64,000 bases of DNA from Diaminobutyricibacter sp049994905. Its GTDB lineage: Bacteria; Actinomycetota; Actinomycetes; Actinomycetales; Microbacteriaceae. The stretch's first letter is position 1. The number at the start of each line of letters is the position of its first letter. The DNA is taken from the NCBI RefSeq assembly GCF_049994905.1, contig NZ_CP188258.1:682001-746000 (forward strand), given 5' to 3'. The translations under genes and the position numbers were made by a program. Of the stretch, positions 7,895 to 16,718 are shown piece by piece. The notes beneath the pieces were generated by a model, which was not told the DNA's origin, did not search any database, and saw only the letters and a list, made by a program, of their open reading frames with translations.

Positions 7895-8539
7895 TCAGCG
7901 GCTCCGCTGCAGTGTCGTCGGTCCGACATTGTCGTCGAGCCAGTCGGTGAGCGGGCTGCTGTCGTGCAGGAACCCCACGACGCGGTCGGCAGCCTCCGGC
8001 GTGTTCAGCCAGGGCTCGGGGTCCCAGTGGCGCCAGGCGGAGAGATCTTTGTTGCGCAGCAGTTCTGCACGCGGGTGGTCTTTCGCGAAACCGCGCGGCG
8101 CCGACGCGAGGCTGTCGTGCACGGTGACCTCGATTCCCAACGATTCGACCGCAGCGATGGCTCTCTCGAGCTCTTCGCCGTGTTCGTCGTCGTCGATCGC
8201 CGAACGGAATCGCGCGAGCTGGTCTGGTGCCATCGTGTGCGAACCGGCGCCAACACCGAGCCCGGATGCGGAGAGCTGCACGTAGCCCCTGCGGGCGAGG
8301 AGTGCCCCGATGGCCGTCTTGTACGGCGACTTGTCCGCACTGAACCGGATGTCACGATAGGGCCGGAAGATCCTGCCCTCGCCGAACTCGGGCGCCAGCT
8401 CCTCGATCAGAGCCTGCATCGGGGCGAGCACGTCGCGGTCGTAGACCTCTCTGTGAGCGGTCCAGTACGTCTTGGAGTTGTCTGCCTCGAGCCCTCGGAA
8501 GAAGTCGAGCGCGGCGTCGGGCCAGCCTTCGAATCCCAT
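7895..8539 (-). CDS. DUF2461 (TIGR02453 family) protein
   Basis: A 214-residue protein of the DUF2461 family, recognisable by the start MGFEGWPDAALDFFRGLEAD followed by NSKTYW, and by RPYRDIRFSADKSPYKT. Its biochemical function is unknown. The ATG at 8539 is chosen because the family motif begins immediately there and TAGTGT lies seven bases upstream; the frame stays open for 61 further codons, but these lie inside the divergent alpha-glucosidase gene. The two genes are divergent with only 24 nt between start codons, so their promoters must overlap. Confidence 0.85.
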   Translation of the reverse strand: MGFEGWPDAALDFFRGLEADNSKTYWTAHREVYDRDVLAPMQALIEELAPEFGEGRIFRPYRDIRFSADKSPYKTAIGALLARRGYVQLSASGLGVGAGSHTMAPDQLARFRSAIDDDEHGEELERAIAAVESLGIEVTVHDSLASAPRGFAKDHPRAELLRNKDLSAWRHWDPEPWLNTPEAADRVVGFLHDSSPLTDWLDDNVGPTTLQRSR

Positions 8540-8563
8540 GACTGTGACACTACTCTGGGACCC

Positions 8564-10312
8564 ATGACGGAGACGATGACGGAATCCGAGCAGCATCCGA
8601 CCGCGACCGGCGACCAGTGGTGGCGTTCCGCCGTCGTATACCAGATCTATCCCCGCAGTTTCGCGGATGCGGACGGCGACGGCATCGGCGACCTGCGGGG
8701 CATCATCGATCACCTCGATCACCTCGAGGCCCTCGGGGTCGACGTGATCTGGCTGTCGCCGATCTACGCGTCACCCCACGACGACAACGGCTACGACATC
8801 AGCGACTACCGGGCGATCGATCCGCTCTTCGGTACGTTCGACGACTTCGACGCCCTTCTCGACGCTGTCCATGGCCGTGGCATGAAACTCGTGATGGACC
8901 TCGTGGTCAATCACACCTCCGACGAGCATCCGTGGTTCGTCGAGTCGGCGTCAGGGCCTGACAGCCCGAAGCGCGACTGGTACTGGTGGCGGCCGCCTCG
9001 CAACGGGATGGCGGGCGGGCACCCGGGGGAGGAGCCGAACAACTGGGGCTCGTTCTTCTCCGGCCCGGCCTGGCAGTTCGACGCGGACTCGGGCGAGTAC
9101 TACCTGCACCTCTTCTCACGCAAGCAGCCCGACCTCAACTGGGAGAACCCCGCTGTACGCGACGCGGTGTACGACATGATGACGTGGTGGCTCGATCGCG
9201 GCGTCGACGGGTTCCGCATGGACGTCATCAACCTCATCTCGAAGGACCCCGCGCTTCCTGACGGGGTCGTTCCGCCCGGCGCGTTGTACGGCGACGGCTA
9301 CCCGTTCTACGGGCAGGGGCCGCGCATCCACGAGTTCCTCCACGAGATGCACGAGCGCGTCTTCGCCGGCCGGCCGGGGCAGTACCTGACCGTCGGTGAG
9401 ATGCCCGGCGTCACCGTCGCGGATGCGCAACTCTTCACAGATCCCGCCCGGGGCGAGGTCGACATGGTGTTCCAGTTCGAGCATGTCAGCCTCGACCACG
9501 GCCCCGGAGGCAAATGGGATGTGCGCGAGGCGACCGTGCTCGAGCTCAAGCAGTCGTTCGCGCGCTGGCAGGCCGGTCTCGCCGACTCGGGCTGGAACAG
9601 TCTCTACTGGAACAATCACGACCAGCCGCGCGTCGTCAGCCGGTTCGGCGACGACCGCCTCCTGCGCCGGGAGTCGGCGACGGCGCTCGCCACCGTGCTT
9701 CACCTCCAGCGCGGAACGCCGTACGTCTACCAGGGCGAAGAGCTCGGGATGACCAACGTGCCGTTCGAGGGCATCCACGACTTTCGCGACATCGAATCGC
9801 TGAACCACTACGCGGAGGCGGTCGGCGTGCTGGGCGCACGGGCGGACGACGTGCTCGCCGCCCTGCGCACCACCGGCCGCGACAACGCACGCACTCCCGT
9901 GCAGTGGTCGGATGCCCGCCACGCCGGGTTCACCAGCGGGTCACCGTGGATCGCCGCCAACCCGAACTACACCGAGATCAACGCAGCAGCAGAACACGAA
10001 GACGAGAACTCCGTGTTCGCGTACTACCGCGCTCTCATCGCTCTGCGGCACCAGGATCGGGTGGTCTCGCACGGGACGCTCGAAATGGTGCTGTTCGAGC
10101 ATCCGGTCGTCTTCGCCTACACGCGAACGCTGGACGAGCGCCAGCTGCTCGTGCTGGTGAACCTGAGCGGCGAAGCCGCCGAATACGACGTGGACGAGAT
10201 CACCGGGTGGGAGGACGCAGAGCTGGTGCTCGGCAACATCCCGGATGCGGTGCCCGCCGCCGACGGCCGCCTCGCCCCGTGGCAGGCGCAGGTCTTCGCC
10301 CGCGCCCTCTAG
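8564..10312 (+). CDS. GH13 alpha-glucosidase (oligo-1,6-glucosidase type)
   Basis: A 582-residue cytoplasmic glycoside hydrolase family 13 enzyme that removes glucose from the non-reducing end of short alpha-glucosides. All GH13 motifs are present: DLVVNHTSDEHPWF (region I), GFRMDVI with nucleophile Asp220 (II), TVGEMPG with acid/base Glu279 (III) and NNHDQPR with Asp353 (IV). The start VVYQIYPRSFAD and the C-terminal beta-sandwich (VLVNLSGEA) are complete. The residue after the nucleophile is Val, as in alpha-1,6-active oligo-1,6-glucosidases; this is a weak hint. No sugar transporter is adjacent. Start: ATG at 8564, TACTCT seven bases upstream. Confidence 0.92.
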   Translation: MTETMTESEQHPTATGDQWWRSAVVYQIYPRSFADADGDGIGDLRGIIDHLDHLEALGVDVIWLSPIYASPHDDNGYDISDYRAIDPLFGTFDDFDALLDAVHGRGMKLVMDLVVNHTSDEHPWFVESASGPDSPKRDWYWWRPPRNGMAGGHPGEEPNNWGSFFSGPAWQFDADSGEYYLHLFSRKQPDLNWENPAVRDAVYDMMTWWLDRGVDGFRMDVINLISKDPALPDGVVPPGALYGDGYPFYGQGPRIHEFLHEMHERVFAGRPGQYLTVGEMPGVTVADAQLFTDPARGEVDMVFQFEHVSLDHGPGGKWDVREATVLELKQSFARWQAGLADSGWNSLYWNNHDQPRVVSRFGDDRLLRRESATALATVLHLQRGTPYVYQGEELGMTNVPFEGIHDFRDIESLNHYAEAVGVLGARADDVLAALRTTGRDNARTPVQWSDARHAGFTSGSPWIAANPNYTEINAAAEHEDENSVFAYYRALIALRHQDRVVSHGTLEMVLFEHPVVFAYTRTLDERQLLVLVNLSGEAAEYDVDEITGWEDAELVLGNIPDAVPAADGRLAPWQAQVFARAL

Positions 10313-10315
10313 CCC

Positions 10316-10909
10316 TCAGGCGGGTCGGGTGTCGAGTGCCTCGTGCATGAGCGCCTCGATGAACACGTCGAATGCCGCGATCGTCCGCTCGCGGTCACCC
10401 GTCATCAGGTAGCCGAAGTGGAGGCCCAGCGTCGTGTCCGAGATCCAGTTCGCGAGGGTGCTGGCGCGATCCGACTCGACGCCGTGGTCGATGAGCCAGT
10501 TGTCGAGGAGGGCGAGCCAGTTCGCGAAAGAGTCGGTGATGCGCTTGCCGATATCGGGGTCGACCGCTTCGAGGGCCCCGGCCTCGAACTGCAGGCGCAG
10601 GCCCGTGCGGTTGGCGTCGCGGAGCGAGTAGCGGAAGGCCTCTTTGTACCAGGCGGTCAGCTGCTCACGGTCGAAGGCCAGCACATCCACGCCCTGGAGC
10701 ACTTCCTGCTGGAGCCGCACGCTCTCCGCAAGGATGGCGTCGATCATCTCCCGGCGGGACCCGAAGTGGTACACGAAAGAGTAGGTGCTGACCCCGAGCG
10801 CGCTCGCCAGTGACCGGAAGGTCATCCTCGACAGCGGTTCTGTCGCAACGTGATCGAGGATCTGCGCGAGAAGCTCGGGTTTTCTATTCGGATCAGGTGT
10901 TCGGCCCAC
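10316..10909 (-). CDS. TetR family transcriptional regulator
   Basis: A 197-residue regulator with an N-terminal helix-turn-helix: MTFRSLASALGVSTYSFVYHFGSRREMIDAILAE spans about residues 29-62 and is the classic TetR DNA-binding motif ending in the F/YHF-x-SR turn. The remainder is an alpha-helical ligand domain with no recognisable specificity. It starts with GTG at 10909. It is convergent with the alpha-glucosidase gene (stops three bases apart). The penicillin-binding protein gene lies beyond its start, on the same strand, so its target cannot be told from position alone. Confidence 0.9.
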   Translation of the reverse strand: MGRTPDPNRKPELLAQILDHVATEPLSRMTFRSLASALGVSTYSFVYHFGSRREMIDAILAESVRLQQEVLQGVDVLAFDREQLTAWYKEAFRYSLRDANRTGLRLQFEAGALEAVDPDIGKRITDSFANWLALLDNWLIDHGVESDRASTLANWISDTTLGLHFGYLMTGDRERTIAAFDVFIEALMHEALDTRPA

Positions 10910-10995
10910 AGGACAACAATAGGCGAGGCGTCGGCCCGACCGCGGACGGCCGCCCGGGGCGTCCGGTCGGCTCCGTCGTGAGCTCCCGCGTCAGC

Positions 10996-13335
10996 TCAGT
11001 GGCCGGGAGGCTTGGGCGCGCCGCCTTTGCCGCCGCCTCCGGTGCCGCCAGTGCCGCCTCCGGGGCCACCAGCGCCGCCACCGGCTCCCGCGCCCGGGCC
11101 CACCGGCGCCACGGGGGTGGGCGCCCTCGGTACGAACGGAGTCCTCAGGTACTTGCCGTCGACCGCCGGGAAGGCGCCTCCGCCATAGACGGCATTGAGC
11201 GCCTGATCGATCGGCTTGACGATCGCGAACTTCACGTCACCGCCGCCCACGAAGGGACCATTGCCCACGCCCTGGAATGTCTGGCTGCGCAGGGGAACGG
11301 CTCCCTCGACGTTGCCCACCCAGGTGGCCTGCGCGATCTTCGTGGTCGAGGTCACCAGCCAGTTCTCGAGGGAATTGTCGGTGGTGCCCGTCTTGCCGAA
11401 GATCGGGATGCCGTCGCCGGGGTTCGCCGACGCGGCCGTGCCGCCGCCGCGCAGCACGCCCTGCAGTGCGTAGATCGCCGCTGCGGCGACTCCGGGGTCG
11501 ATCGGGTTGGTCGTGTTGCACCTGGTCTTCGGAACGGCGTGGAGGGTGCCGTCTGCGGCGACGATCTTGTCGATCGCGACGGGCGAGCAGGCAACGCCGT
11601 GGTTCGCGATCCCTGCATATGCCGTGGCCATCGTCAGCGGGGCGATGTAGTTCGTACCGAGCACGGACGACGGGTTGGCCATGAACGGGTTCGCCTGCTC
11701 GTCGGCGCCGTGCACGCCCAGCGCCTGCGCGCCTTCCTTGATGCCGCAGAGGTCGAGTTTCGTGGCCATCATGGCGAACGCCGAGTTCACTGACGCTGCC
11801 GTCGCGTTCATCACGTTGATCCGCGACACCGACTCGCCTTCGTCGTTGGCGACGTTCCACGGTGAGCCGCCGATGTCGTTGCACGGGTCGCTTTCATGAA
11901 ATTCCGTCTGCGGGAAGGTGTGGTGCGTCGCGTCGATCACTTCATAGAGCGAGTGCCCTTCCTTCAGCCATTCGAGCAGGTCGTACGCCTTGAACGACGA
12001 CCCCGTCTGGAATCCCTCGGACCCGCCGTACGCGTAGTCGGTGTTGTAGTTGACGGCCGTGCTTCCCGGCCCGGGTGTGGCCGTATTGTCGTACGACCTG
12101 TTCTCGGTCATGGTGATGACACGTCCCGTGCCGACCTCGGTGGACACGTTCGACGCGCCCAGGTCGAGGTTCGGGCTCGTCGGGGGGATGTAGCTGCTGA
12201 TGGCGTGCTGCGACACCGCCTGCAGGTCGAGGTTGAGGCTGGTGTAGATCTTGAGACCGCCCCGGTTCAGAAAGAGCGTGCGTGCGTCGGGGTTCGCGCC
12301 GAAGATCGGGTCCTGCTGGATGATGTGCTGCACGTAGTCGCAGAAGAACGCCGCGCTGTACGCCTGCGCCGTCATGCAGCCGTTCTGCACCGGGGTGATC
12401 TTCGGCTGGATCTTGGTCGCGACCGCGGCGTCATGCTGCTCTTTGGTGATCTTGCCGTTCGCGAGCATGCGGTTGAGCACGTAGTTGCGTCGTTCGAGCG
12501 TGAGCGCGTAGCCGTTCTTTGCTCCGTTGTCCTTGCTCAGGGGCTGGTCGATGCGCAGGTTGTCCGGATTGTTGAGGATTGCGACCAGCGTCGCGGCCTG
12601 CTGGAGGTTGAGAGCTTTCGCAGACACACCGAAGTAATAAGCGGCCGCCGACTGCACTCCGTAGACCCGGCCGCCGAACAATGCGATGTTCAGGTAGCTC
12701 TGCAGGATCTGGTTCTTGCTGTATTCCTTCTCCAGCCCGATCGCGTAGCGCATCTCCTTCAGCTTGCGCACCGGGTCGACCTGGGTGGCGTCGTAGTAGC
12801 ACGCCTGGTACAGGGCCAGCTGCTTCTTCTGCACGGCAGCCGTCGCCGTCACGTCGACCTGCTTGTTCTCACAGCGCTGCACGAGGATGTTCTTCACGTA
12901 CTGCTGCGTGATCGACGAACCGCCCTGCACATCCTTGTGGAGTGCGGTGAGCAGCGCCCCACGGATCGTTCCGGTGACATCGATGCCGCCGTGGTCGTAG
13001 AACCGCGGGTCCTCGGTTGCGATCGCGGCATCCTTGATGGTCTGGGCGATGTCATCCCATCCGACCTCGACACGGTTCTGCGAATAGAACGTGGCGATCG
13101 GTACCTCTTTGCCTGCTTTCGTCGCGTACATCGTCGACGCCTGCGCGAGCGGCTCGACCTTGATGTACTCGGGCAGACCGTCGAACACCCCGATGGTGTC
13201 GTCGGCCGCAGTGCCGGTGAGTGCGACGGCGGGCGTGACGGCAGCTGCTGCGAGGATCCCGGCGACAATACTCAGTGCAAGGAACCCCATCGCTGCTCCG
13301 GCCACGCCCCAACGTGTACGTTCCGGAGAGTTCAT
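10996..13335 (-). CDS. Class A penicillin-binding protein (transglycosylase-transpeptidase)
   Basis: This 779-residue bifunctional peptidoglycan synthase has a single N-terminal membrane anchor (about 12-38). The GT51 transglycosylase follows, with catalytic Glu108 in ATEDPRFYDHGG and GGSSITQQ at 138-145. The transpeptidase has the SxxK motif at Ser446-Lys449 (TGSSFKAY), SVN (in AASVNSAF) and KTGTT from Lys648. The C-terminal 50 residues are a Pro/Gly-rich low-complexity tail, common in actinobacterial class A PBPs. Start: ATG at 13335 with TATCAT six bases upstream. It acts at the outer face of the membrane in wall growth. Confidence 0.95.
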   Translation of the reverse strand: MNSPERTRWGVAGAAMGFLALSIVAGILAAAAVTPAVALTGTAADDTIGVFDGLPEYIKVEPLAQASTMYATKAGKEVPIATFYSQNRVEVGWDDIAQTIKDAAIATEDPRFYDHGGIDVTGTIRGALLTALHKDVQGGSSITQQYVKNILVQRCENKQVDVTATAAVQKKQLALYQACYYDATQVDPVRKLKEMRYAIGLEKEYSKNQILQSYLNIALFGGRVYGVQSAAAYYFGVSAKALNLQQAATLVAILNNPDNLRIDQPLSKDNGAKNGYALTLERRNYVLNRMLANGKITKEQHDAAVATKIQPKITPVQNGCMTAQAYSAAFFCDYVQHIIQQDPIFGANPDARTLFLNRGGLKIYTSLNLDLQAVSQHAISSYIPPTSPNLDLGASNVSTEVGTGRVITMTENRSYDNTATPGPGSTAVNYNTDYAYGGSEGFQTGSSFKAYDLLEWLKEGHSLYEVIDATHHTFPQTEFHESDPCNDIGGSPWNVANDEGESVSRINVMNATAASVNSAFAMMATKLDLCGIKEGAQALGVHGADEQANPFMANPSSVLGTNYIAPLTMATAYAGIANHGVACSPVAIDKIVAADGTLHAVPKTRCNTTNPIDPGVAAAAIYALQGVLRGGGTAASANPGDGIPIFGKTGTTDNSLENWLVTSTTKIAQATWVGNVEGAVPLRSQTFQGVGNGPFVGGGDVKFAIVKPIDQALNAVYGGGAFPAVDGKYLRTPFVPRAPTPVAPVGPGAGAGGGAGGPGGGTGGTGGGGKGGAPKPPGH

Positions 13336-13408
13336 GGCGTCATGATACGCGTCGAACCTCTGGGCGAAACCCTGAGATCGCCGGTCGGCGCGAACCCCGC
13401 GCCAATAC

Positions 13409-13843
13409 TCAGTCGGATGCGCGCAGCTTGTCGCAGAGTTCGGTGAGCCGGTCGAGTTCGGCCTGGTCGAGCCGGCCGCCGACCCGCTTGTCGATGGTCT
13501 TCATGTGTTCGACGGCGACCCGCCGGAACATCGCGTACCCCTCGTCGGTGAGGCGGATGATCGTTCCTCGGGCATCGTTCGGCTCAGGGCATTTCGCGAC
13601 GAGTCCACGCGCGACGAGGCGGTCCACCAGCCTGCTGACGCTCGGCTGGGTCAGCAGCACGTGCTTGTTCAGGTCGCGGAGACGCAGCTCGCGGTTGGGC
13701 TGGCGCGTCAGGTTGAACATGACGTCGTATTCGTTGAACGAGATGTCGCGGGTGGGAAACTCTGCGGCCAGGGTGCGCATGACGGCGACCTGCGCCCGAA
13801 ACAGTGATTCCCACGCGGTCACCGCGTTGGCACGTCGGCTCAT
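13409..13843 (-). CDS. MarR family transcriptional regulator
   Basis: A 144-residue winged-helix regulator. The DNA-binding region is LRDLNKHVLLTQPSVSRLVDRLVARGLV (about 62-89), followed by the wing PNDARGTIIRLTDEGYAMF. The start ATG at 13843 is chosen because it has a good ribosome binding site (GGGGAGG) and fits the family length; the frame extends 74 codons further upstream without family similarity. A perfect inverted repeat and three tandem repeats lie immediately upstream and are likely to be its own operator region. It is not obviously linked to a target gene. Confidence 0.9.
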   Translation of the reverse strand: MSRRANAVTAWESLFRAQVAVMRTLAAEFPTRDISFNEYDVMFNLTRQPNRELRLRDLNKHVLLTQPSVSRLVDRLVARGLVAKCPEPNDARGTIIRLTDEGYAMFRRVAVEHMKTIDKRVGGRLDQAELDRLTELCDKLRASD

Positions 13844-13876
13844 GGCCGCCTCCCCTTGTCGCCCCCGGCACCATTC

Positions 13877-13894
13877 TCGATGCAGATGCATCGA
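13877..13894. promoter_or_regulatory. Candidate MarR operator
   Basis: The perfect 8-bp inverted repeat TCGATGCA-GA-TGCATCGA lies 34-51 bases upstream of the marR start codon. Size (18 bp), symmetry and place are those of an autoregulatory MarR operator. Confidence 0.5.
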
Positions 13895-13901
13895 TTGTGC
13901 C

Positions 13902-13958
13902 AGTACTTCGGCGAGAGGCGAGTACTTCGGCGAGAGTTCAGTACTTCGGCGAGTGGAC
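13902..13958. repeat. Three tandem 19-bp repeats upstream of marR
   Basis: Three head-to-tail units begin AGTACTTCGGCGAG at 13902, 13921 and 13940 and differ only in their last four to five bases. They lie next to the MarR inverted repeat, on the upstream side. They could be binding sites or simple slippage products. Confidence 0.65.
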
Positions 13959-13977
13959 GGTCGGGCCGGGACAGATT

Positions 13978-14131
13978 GAGGGCCGGCCGCAGAGGCTAGC
14001 GGCCGGCCCTCTCCCTTGCACCAAGAGTGTCCTGCAATCACATTCCGCGTTCGCTGCCACAGCAAACAACTAACGCTCTTCGACTATATAACGAAGAGGT
14101 AACGACCGCTAGTTACCAGTTCGTTATTTTT
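13978..14131. other. Structured intergenic segment with several palindromes
   Basis: The 388-nt gap between marR and padR holds no convincing gene. It contains a perfect 13-bp hairpin, GAGGGCCGGCCGC/GCGGCCGGCCCTC with an 8-nt loop (13978-14011). Further on there are CTCTTCG/CGAAGAG (14076-14098), GGTAAC/GTTACC (14098-14117) and TAACGA/TCGTTA running into TTTTT (14100-14131). The second half is unusually AT-rich for the window. A small RNA ending at the T-run on the plus strand, or a transcription stop, are the obvious possibilities. Confidence 0.35.
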
Positions 14132-14201
14132 CTGCGAGTTTCCTTTGGGGCGATTATCGAACGGCAATGACCGCCGCGGAGGCGATCGATTGTCGTCGTC
14201 A

Positions 14202-14224
14202 AGTACTATGTGTGATACAGTACT
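14202..14224. promoter_or_regulatory. Candidate PadR operator/promoter
   Basis: Two AGTACT hexamers (14202-14207 and 14219-14224) frame an ATGTGTGATAC core that is partly dyad-symmetric. The element ends seven bases before the padR start. PadR proteins usually repress their own promoter at such a site. Confidence 0.45.
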
Positions 14225-14231
14225 CGTCGTG

Positions 14232-14618
14232 ATGAACATACCGGAGGCGTCGACGGGATCGGCGGGCGAGAACAATGCGTTCGCCGCCGATCTGCTGCGC
14301 GGCCACACCGACACGATCGTGCTCGGAATCCTGCGGCGCGGCGACTCCTACGGGTTCGAGATCTACAAGGCCATCCGCGACGCGACCGGCGGCCGCCACG
14401 AGATCAAAGAAGCGACACTGTACGCCACCTACCGTCGGCTCGAGAAAGACGGGCTCGTCGAGTCCTACTGGGGCGACGAGACGCAGGGCGGCCGTCGCAA
14501 GTACTACCGCATCACCGACGCAGGCCGTGCGGTCTTCCACGGCAACGTTGCGGCGTGGGTTGCAACCCGGCGCATCATCGACTCTCTCCTCGACGTGAAG
14601 GACACGAAGAATGGCTGA
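14232..14618 (+). CDS. PadR family transcriptional regulator
   Basis: A 128-residue PadR-family winged-helix repressor. The family pattern is clear: HTDTIVLGILRRGDSYGFEIYKAIRD, EIKEATLYATYRRLEKDGLVESYW and GRRKYYRITDAG, with a short C-terminal dimerisation helix. The ATG at 14232 is preferred over an in-frame start 29 codons earlier because the earlier part is unrelated and would cover the operator-like element. It overlaps the next gene by 8 nt and heads a set with a membrane protein and an ABC exporter, the usual PadR-regulated arrangement for drug or lipid efflux. Confidence 0.9.
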   Translation: MNIPEASTGSAGENNAFAADLLRGHTDTIVLGILRRGDSYGFEIYKAIRDATGGRHEIKEATLYATYRRLEKDGLVESYWGDETQGGRRKYYRITDAGRAVFHGNVAAWVATRRIIDSLLDVKDTKNG

Positions 14619-15543
14619 CAACACTTCCCGCCCACGCGGCGGCGACATTCACCGGCTCCTCGACGAGGCCTTCTCCGGCATCGAGATGACGCCGGAAGCG
14701 CAGGACCTCAAAGAGGAGGTGCGAGCGAACCTCATGGCGCGGGTCGCCGACCTCGAAGCCACCGGCACGAGCTCTGCGGATGCCGCGCACCAGGCGATCG
14801 ATGAGCTCGGCGATGTGCACGAACTCGTCGGCGAGTCGATCGGCGACGCCGAACCTGCTGCCGGCGCACGACCGGCCTCGGGCTGGAGCACCCAGAGCGC
14901 CGCGTTCCGCATGGCCAGGGTACGCCCGAAGCCGGCCTTCGTCGTGCGTGTGGTCGTCGCATCCATCGTCGCGACGGCCGCACTGCTGCTCGCCGGGCTC
15001 GGTGCTGCCGGCGTCCTCGCCCTGCCGGCGGGAGTGACGATCCTGCTGCTCGGCATCGGTGCGACAGCGGTGGCCTGGATCGTCGGTGACTCGCTGGTGC
15101 AGGAGACAACGTCGAACCATCCGATGCCGTCCGGCCGCGCAAGCGGCTACGCCCTTGCCTCGTTCCTGACGGTGTACGGCCTCGGCTTCGGTGGCCTCGT
15201 CGCCCTGCAGGTCCTTCCACTGTGGGGGATCGCATTCGCCGCTGTCGGCCTGGTCGGGGGCATCGTGCTCTTCGCGTTCCTCGGTGCGACCCAGACGAAC
15301 CGTCACAAGGCCTGGGTGCGTCAGGCGCAACGGGAGTGGCCGCAGAGCCGCTTCGAAGAGGAGCCCGAGTCCGCCGCCCGCTTCGGCATCTATACGGCCG
15401 TCATCTGGCTGGTCGCCTTCGCCGTCTTCATCGTGCTGAGCTTCACGATCGGCTGGGTCTGGTCGTGGCTCGCGCTTCTCGGCGGGTTCGTGGTCATGAT
15501 GCTCGTGCTCGCCCAGATGCTCTTCGGATCGCGACGGAGCTGA
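14611..15543 (+). CDS. Membrane protein with permease-prefix-like N-terminal domain
   Basis: A 310-residue protein with an N-terminal helical domain (about 10-75: RLLDEAFSGIEMTPEAQDLKEEVRANLM, ADAAHQAIDELGDVHEL) of the type found before permeases or downstream of PadR genes (DUF1700/permease prefix domain). It is followed by about six membrane segments between residues 110 and 305. Its start lies inside the padR reading frame (8-nt overlap), so translation is coupled. PadR neighbours of this kind are thought to act in envelope stress or efflux, but no activity is known. Confidence 0.75.
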   Translation: MADNTSRPRGGDIHRLLDEAFSGIEMTPEAQDLKEEVRANLMARVADLEATGTSSADAAHQAIDELGDVHELVGESIGDAEPAAGARPASGWSTQSAAFRMARVRPKPAFVVRVVVASIVATAALLLAGLGAAGVLALPAGVTILLLGIGATAVAWIVGDSLVQETTSNHPMPSGRASGYALASFLTVYGLGFGGLVALQVLPLWGIAFAAVGLVGGIVLFAFLGATQTNRHKAWVRQAQREWPQSRFEEEPESAARFGIYTAVIWLVAFAVFIVLSFTIGWVWSWLALLGGFVVMMLVLAQMLFGSRRS

Positions 15544-15567
15544 TCATGCACTGACCGAGACAGAAAT

Positions 15568-15599
15568 GGCGGCTCGGATGCGCCAACATCCGAGCCGCC
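15568..15599 (+). terminator. Hairpin after the PadR operon
   Basis: A perfect 13-bp stem, GGCGGCTCGGATG and CATCCGAGCCGCC with a 6-nt loop, starts 24 bases after the stop. It has no T-tract. It would separate the padR pair from the ABC transporter genes or attenuate read-through. Confidence 0.6.
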
Positions 15600-15710
15600 C
15601 ACACCCCAGTCGTTCCGCGAACGGAACCTGCGTCAACAGTCACCGAGGGTCCAATCAATGGTACTGCGCAGTCCGGGCGGCACGACTTCCACAACAGGAA
15701 GGACGCCACC

Positions 15711-16718
15711 ATGGCGAACAACACCACCGCGGCACTCGAAGCCGACGGTCTCATCAAGTCATACTCGACAGGTCGCGGCAAGCCGCCGGTCCGCGCCCTC
15801 GACGGCCTCAGCTTCGCGGCTGACACCGGCACGGTCTTCGGACTGCTCGGCCCCAACGGTGCGGGCAAGTCGACGACCATCAAGATCCTCTCGACCTTGG
15901 CGAAAGCCGACGCAGGCAGGGCGACGGTGGCCGGGATCGACGTGGCGCGTCATCCGGCCGACGTCAGGCGAGCGATCGGCTTCGTCGCACAGAAGCCCGT
16001 GTCCGATCCGGTGGACACGGGCCGGGAGAACCTCGTTCTCGCGGGCCGCATCCAGGGCCTGAGCGCCAGGGATGCGCGCGCACGCGCTGCGGAGCTGCTC
16101 GACCGCTTCGGGCTCGACGACGCCGCCGACCGCCAGGTCAAGACCTACTCGGGCGGCATGGCACGCAAGCTCGACGTCGCGATCGGCCTGATGAACCGGC
16201 CGCAGGTGCTCTTCCTCGACGAACCCACCACGGGACTCGACCCGGAAGCCCGTGCAGAACTCTGGGCCGAGATCGAGCGCATGACGAAGCTCGAGAACAT
16301 GACCGTCCTGCTCACGACCCACTACCTCGAAGAGGCAGACCGGCTCGCCAGCCGGCTCGCGATCGTCGACCACGGCACGGTCGTCGCCGGAGGCACTCCG
16401 GAGGAGCTGAAGAACGGGCTGCGTGGAGACGCCGTCATCATCGAGCTCGCACCCGACAGTGATCCTTCGCACGCGCTCGCCGCGCTCGCCGGCGTCGAGG
16501 CGCTCCGCGAGATCGGGGCGGATGGGCGCACCATCCGCGCACGGGCCGACCTCGGTGCCGCGACGCTCCCACAGGCGCTCGCCGCGCTCGAGACGGCGTC
16601 GCTCGTCGTCGCATCCGCCACGGTCGCCCGCCCCAGCCTGGACGACGTCTACCTGCGGCATACCGGCCGCACGCTCAGCAAGGCACAGGAGAACTACGCA
16701 CTGGAGAACGCATCATGA
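15711..16718 (+). CDS. ABC transporter ATP-binding protein, DrrA-like
   Basis: A 335-residue ABC-2-type ATPase. Walker A is GPNGAGKST (about 47-55), the signature is YSGGMARKLDV (about 146), Walker B is VLFLDEPTTGLD (about 165), and a switch His is present in LLTTHYLEEADRLA. The C-terminal extension of about 100 residues (after 225) matches the daunorubicin-resistance ATPase group. It should power export of a hydrophobic compound through the permease encoded next. Start ATG has a good ribosome binding site (GGAAGGA). It follows the PadR operon in the same direction. Confidence 0.92.
   Translation: MANNTTAALEADGLIKSYSTGRGKPPVRALDGLSFAADTGTVFGLLGPNGAGKSTTIKILSTLAKADAGRATVAGIDVARHPADVRRAIGFVAQKPVSDPVDTGRENLVLAGRIQGLSARDARARAAELLDRFGLDDAADRQVKTYSGGMARKLDVAIGLMNRPQVLFLDEPTTGLDPEARAELWAEIERMTKLENMTVLLTTHYLEEADRLASRLAIVDHGTVVAGGTPEELKNGLRGDAVIIELAPDSDPSHALAALAGVEALREIGADGRTIRARADLGAATLPQALAALETASLVVASATVARPSLDDVYLRHTGRTLSKAQENYALENAS

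Noticed and set aside
6215..8563. Very long open frame on the plus strand leading into the alpha-glucosidase gene
   Set aside because: It is antisense to oligopeptidase B and DUF2461, has no family similarity, and high-GC codon bias keeps such frames open. The glucosidase starts at 8564.
11896..13446. 516-codon plus-strand frame opposite the penicillin-binding protein
   Set aside because: Antisense shadow; all catalytic motifs of the PBP are on the other strand.
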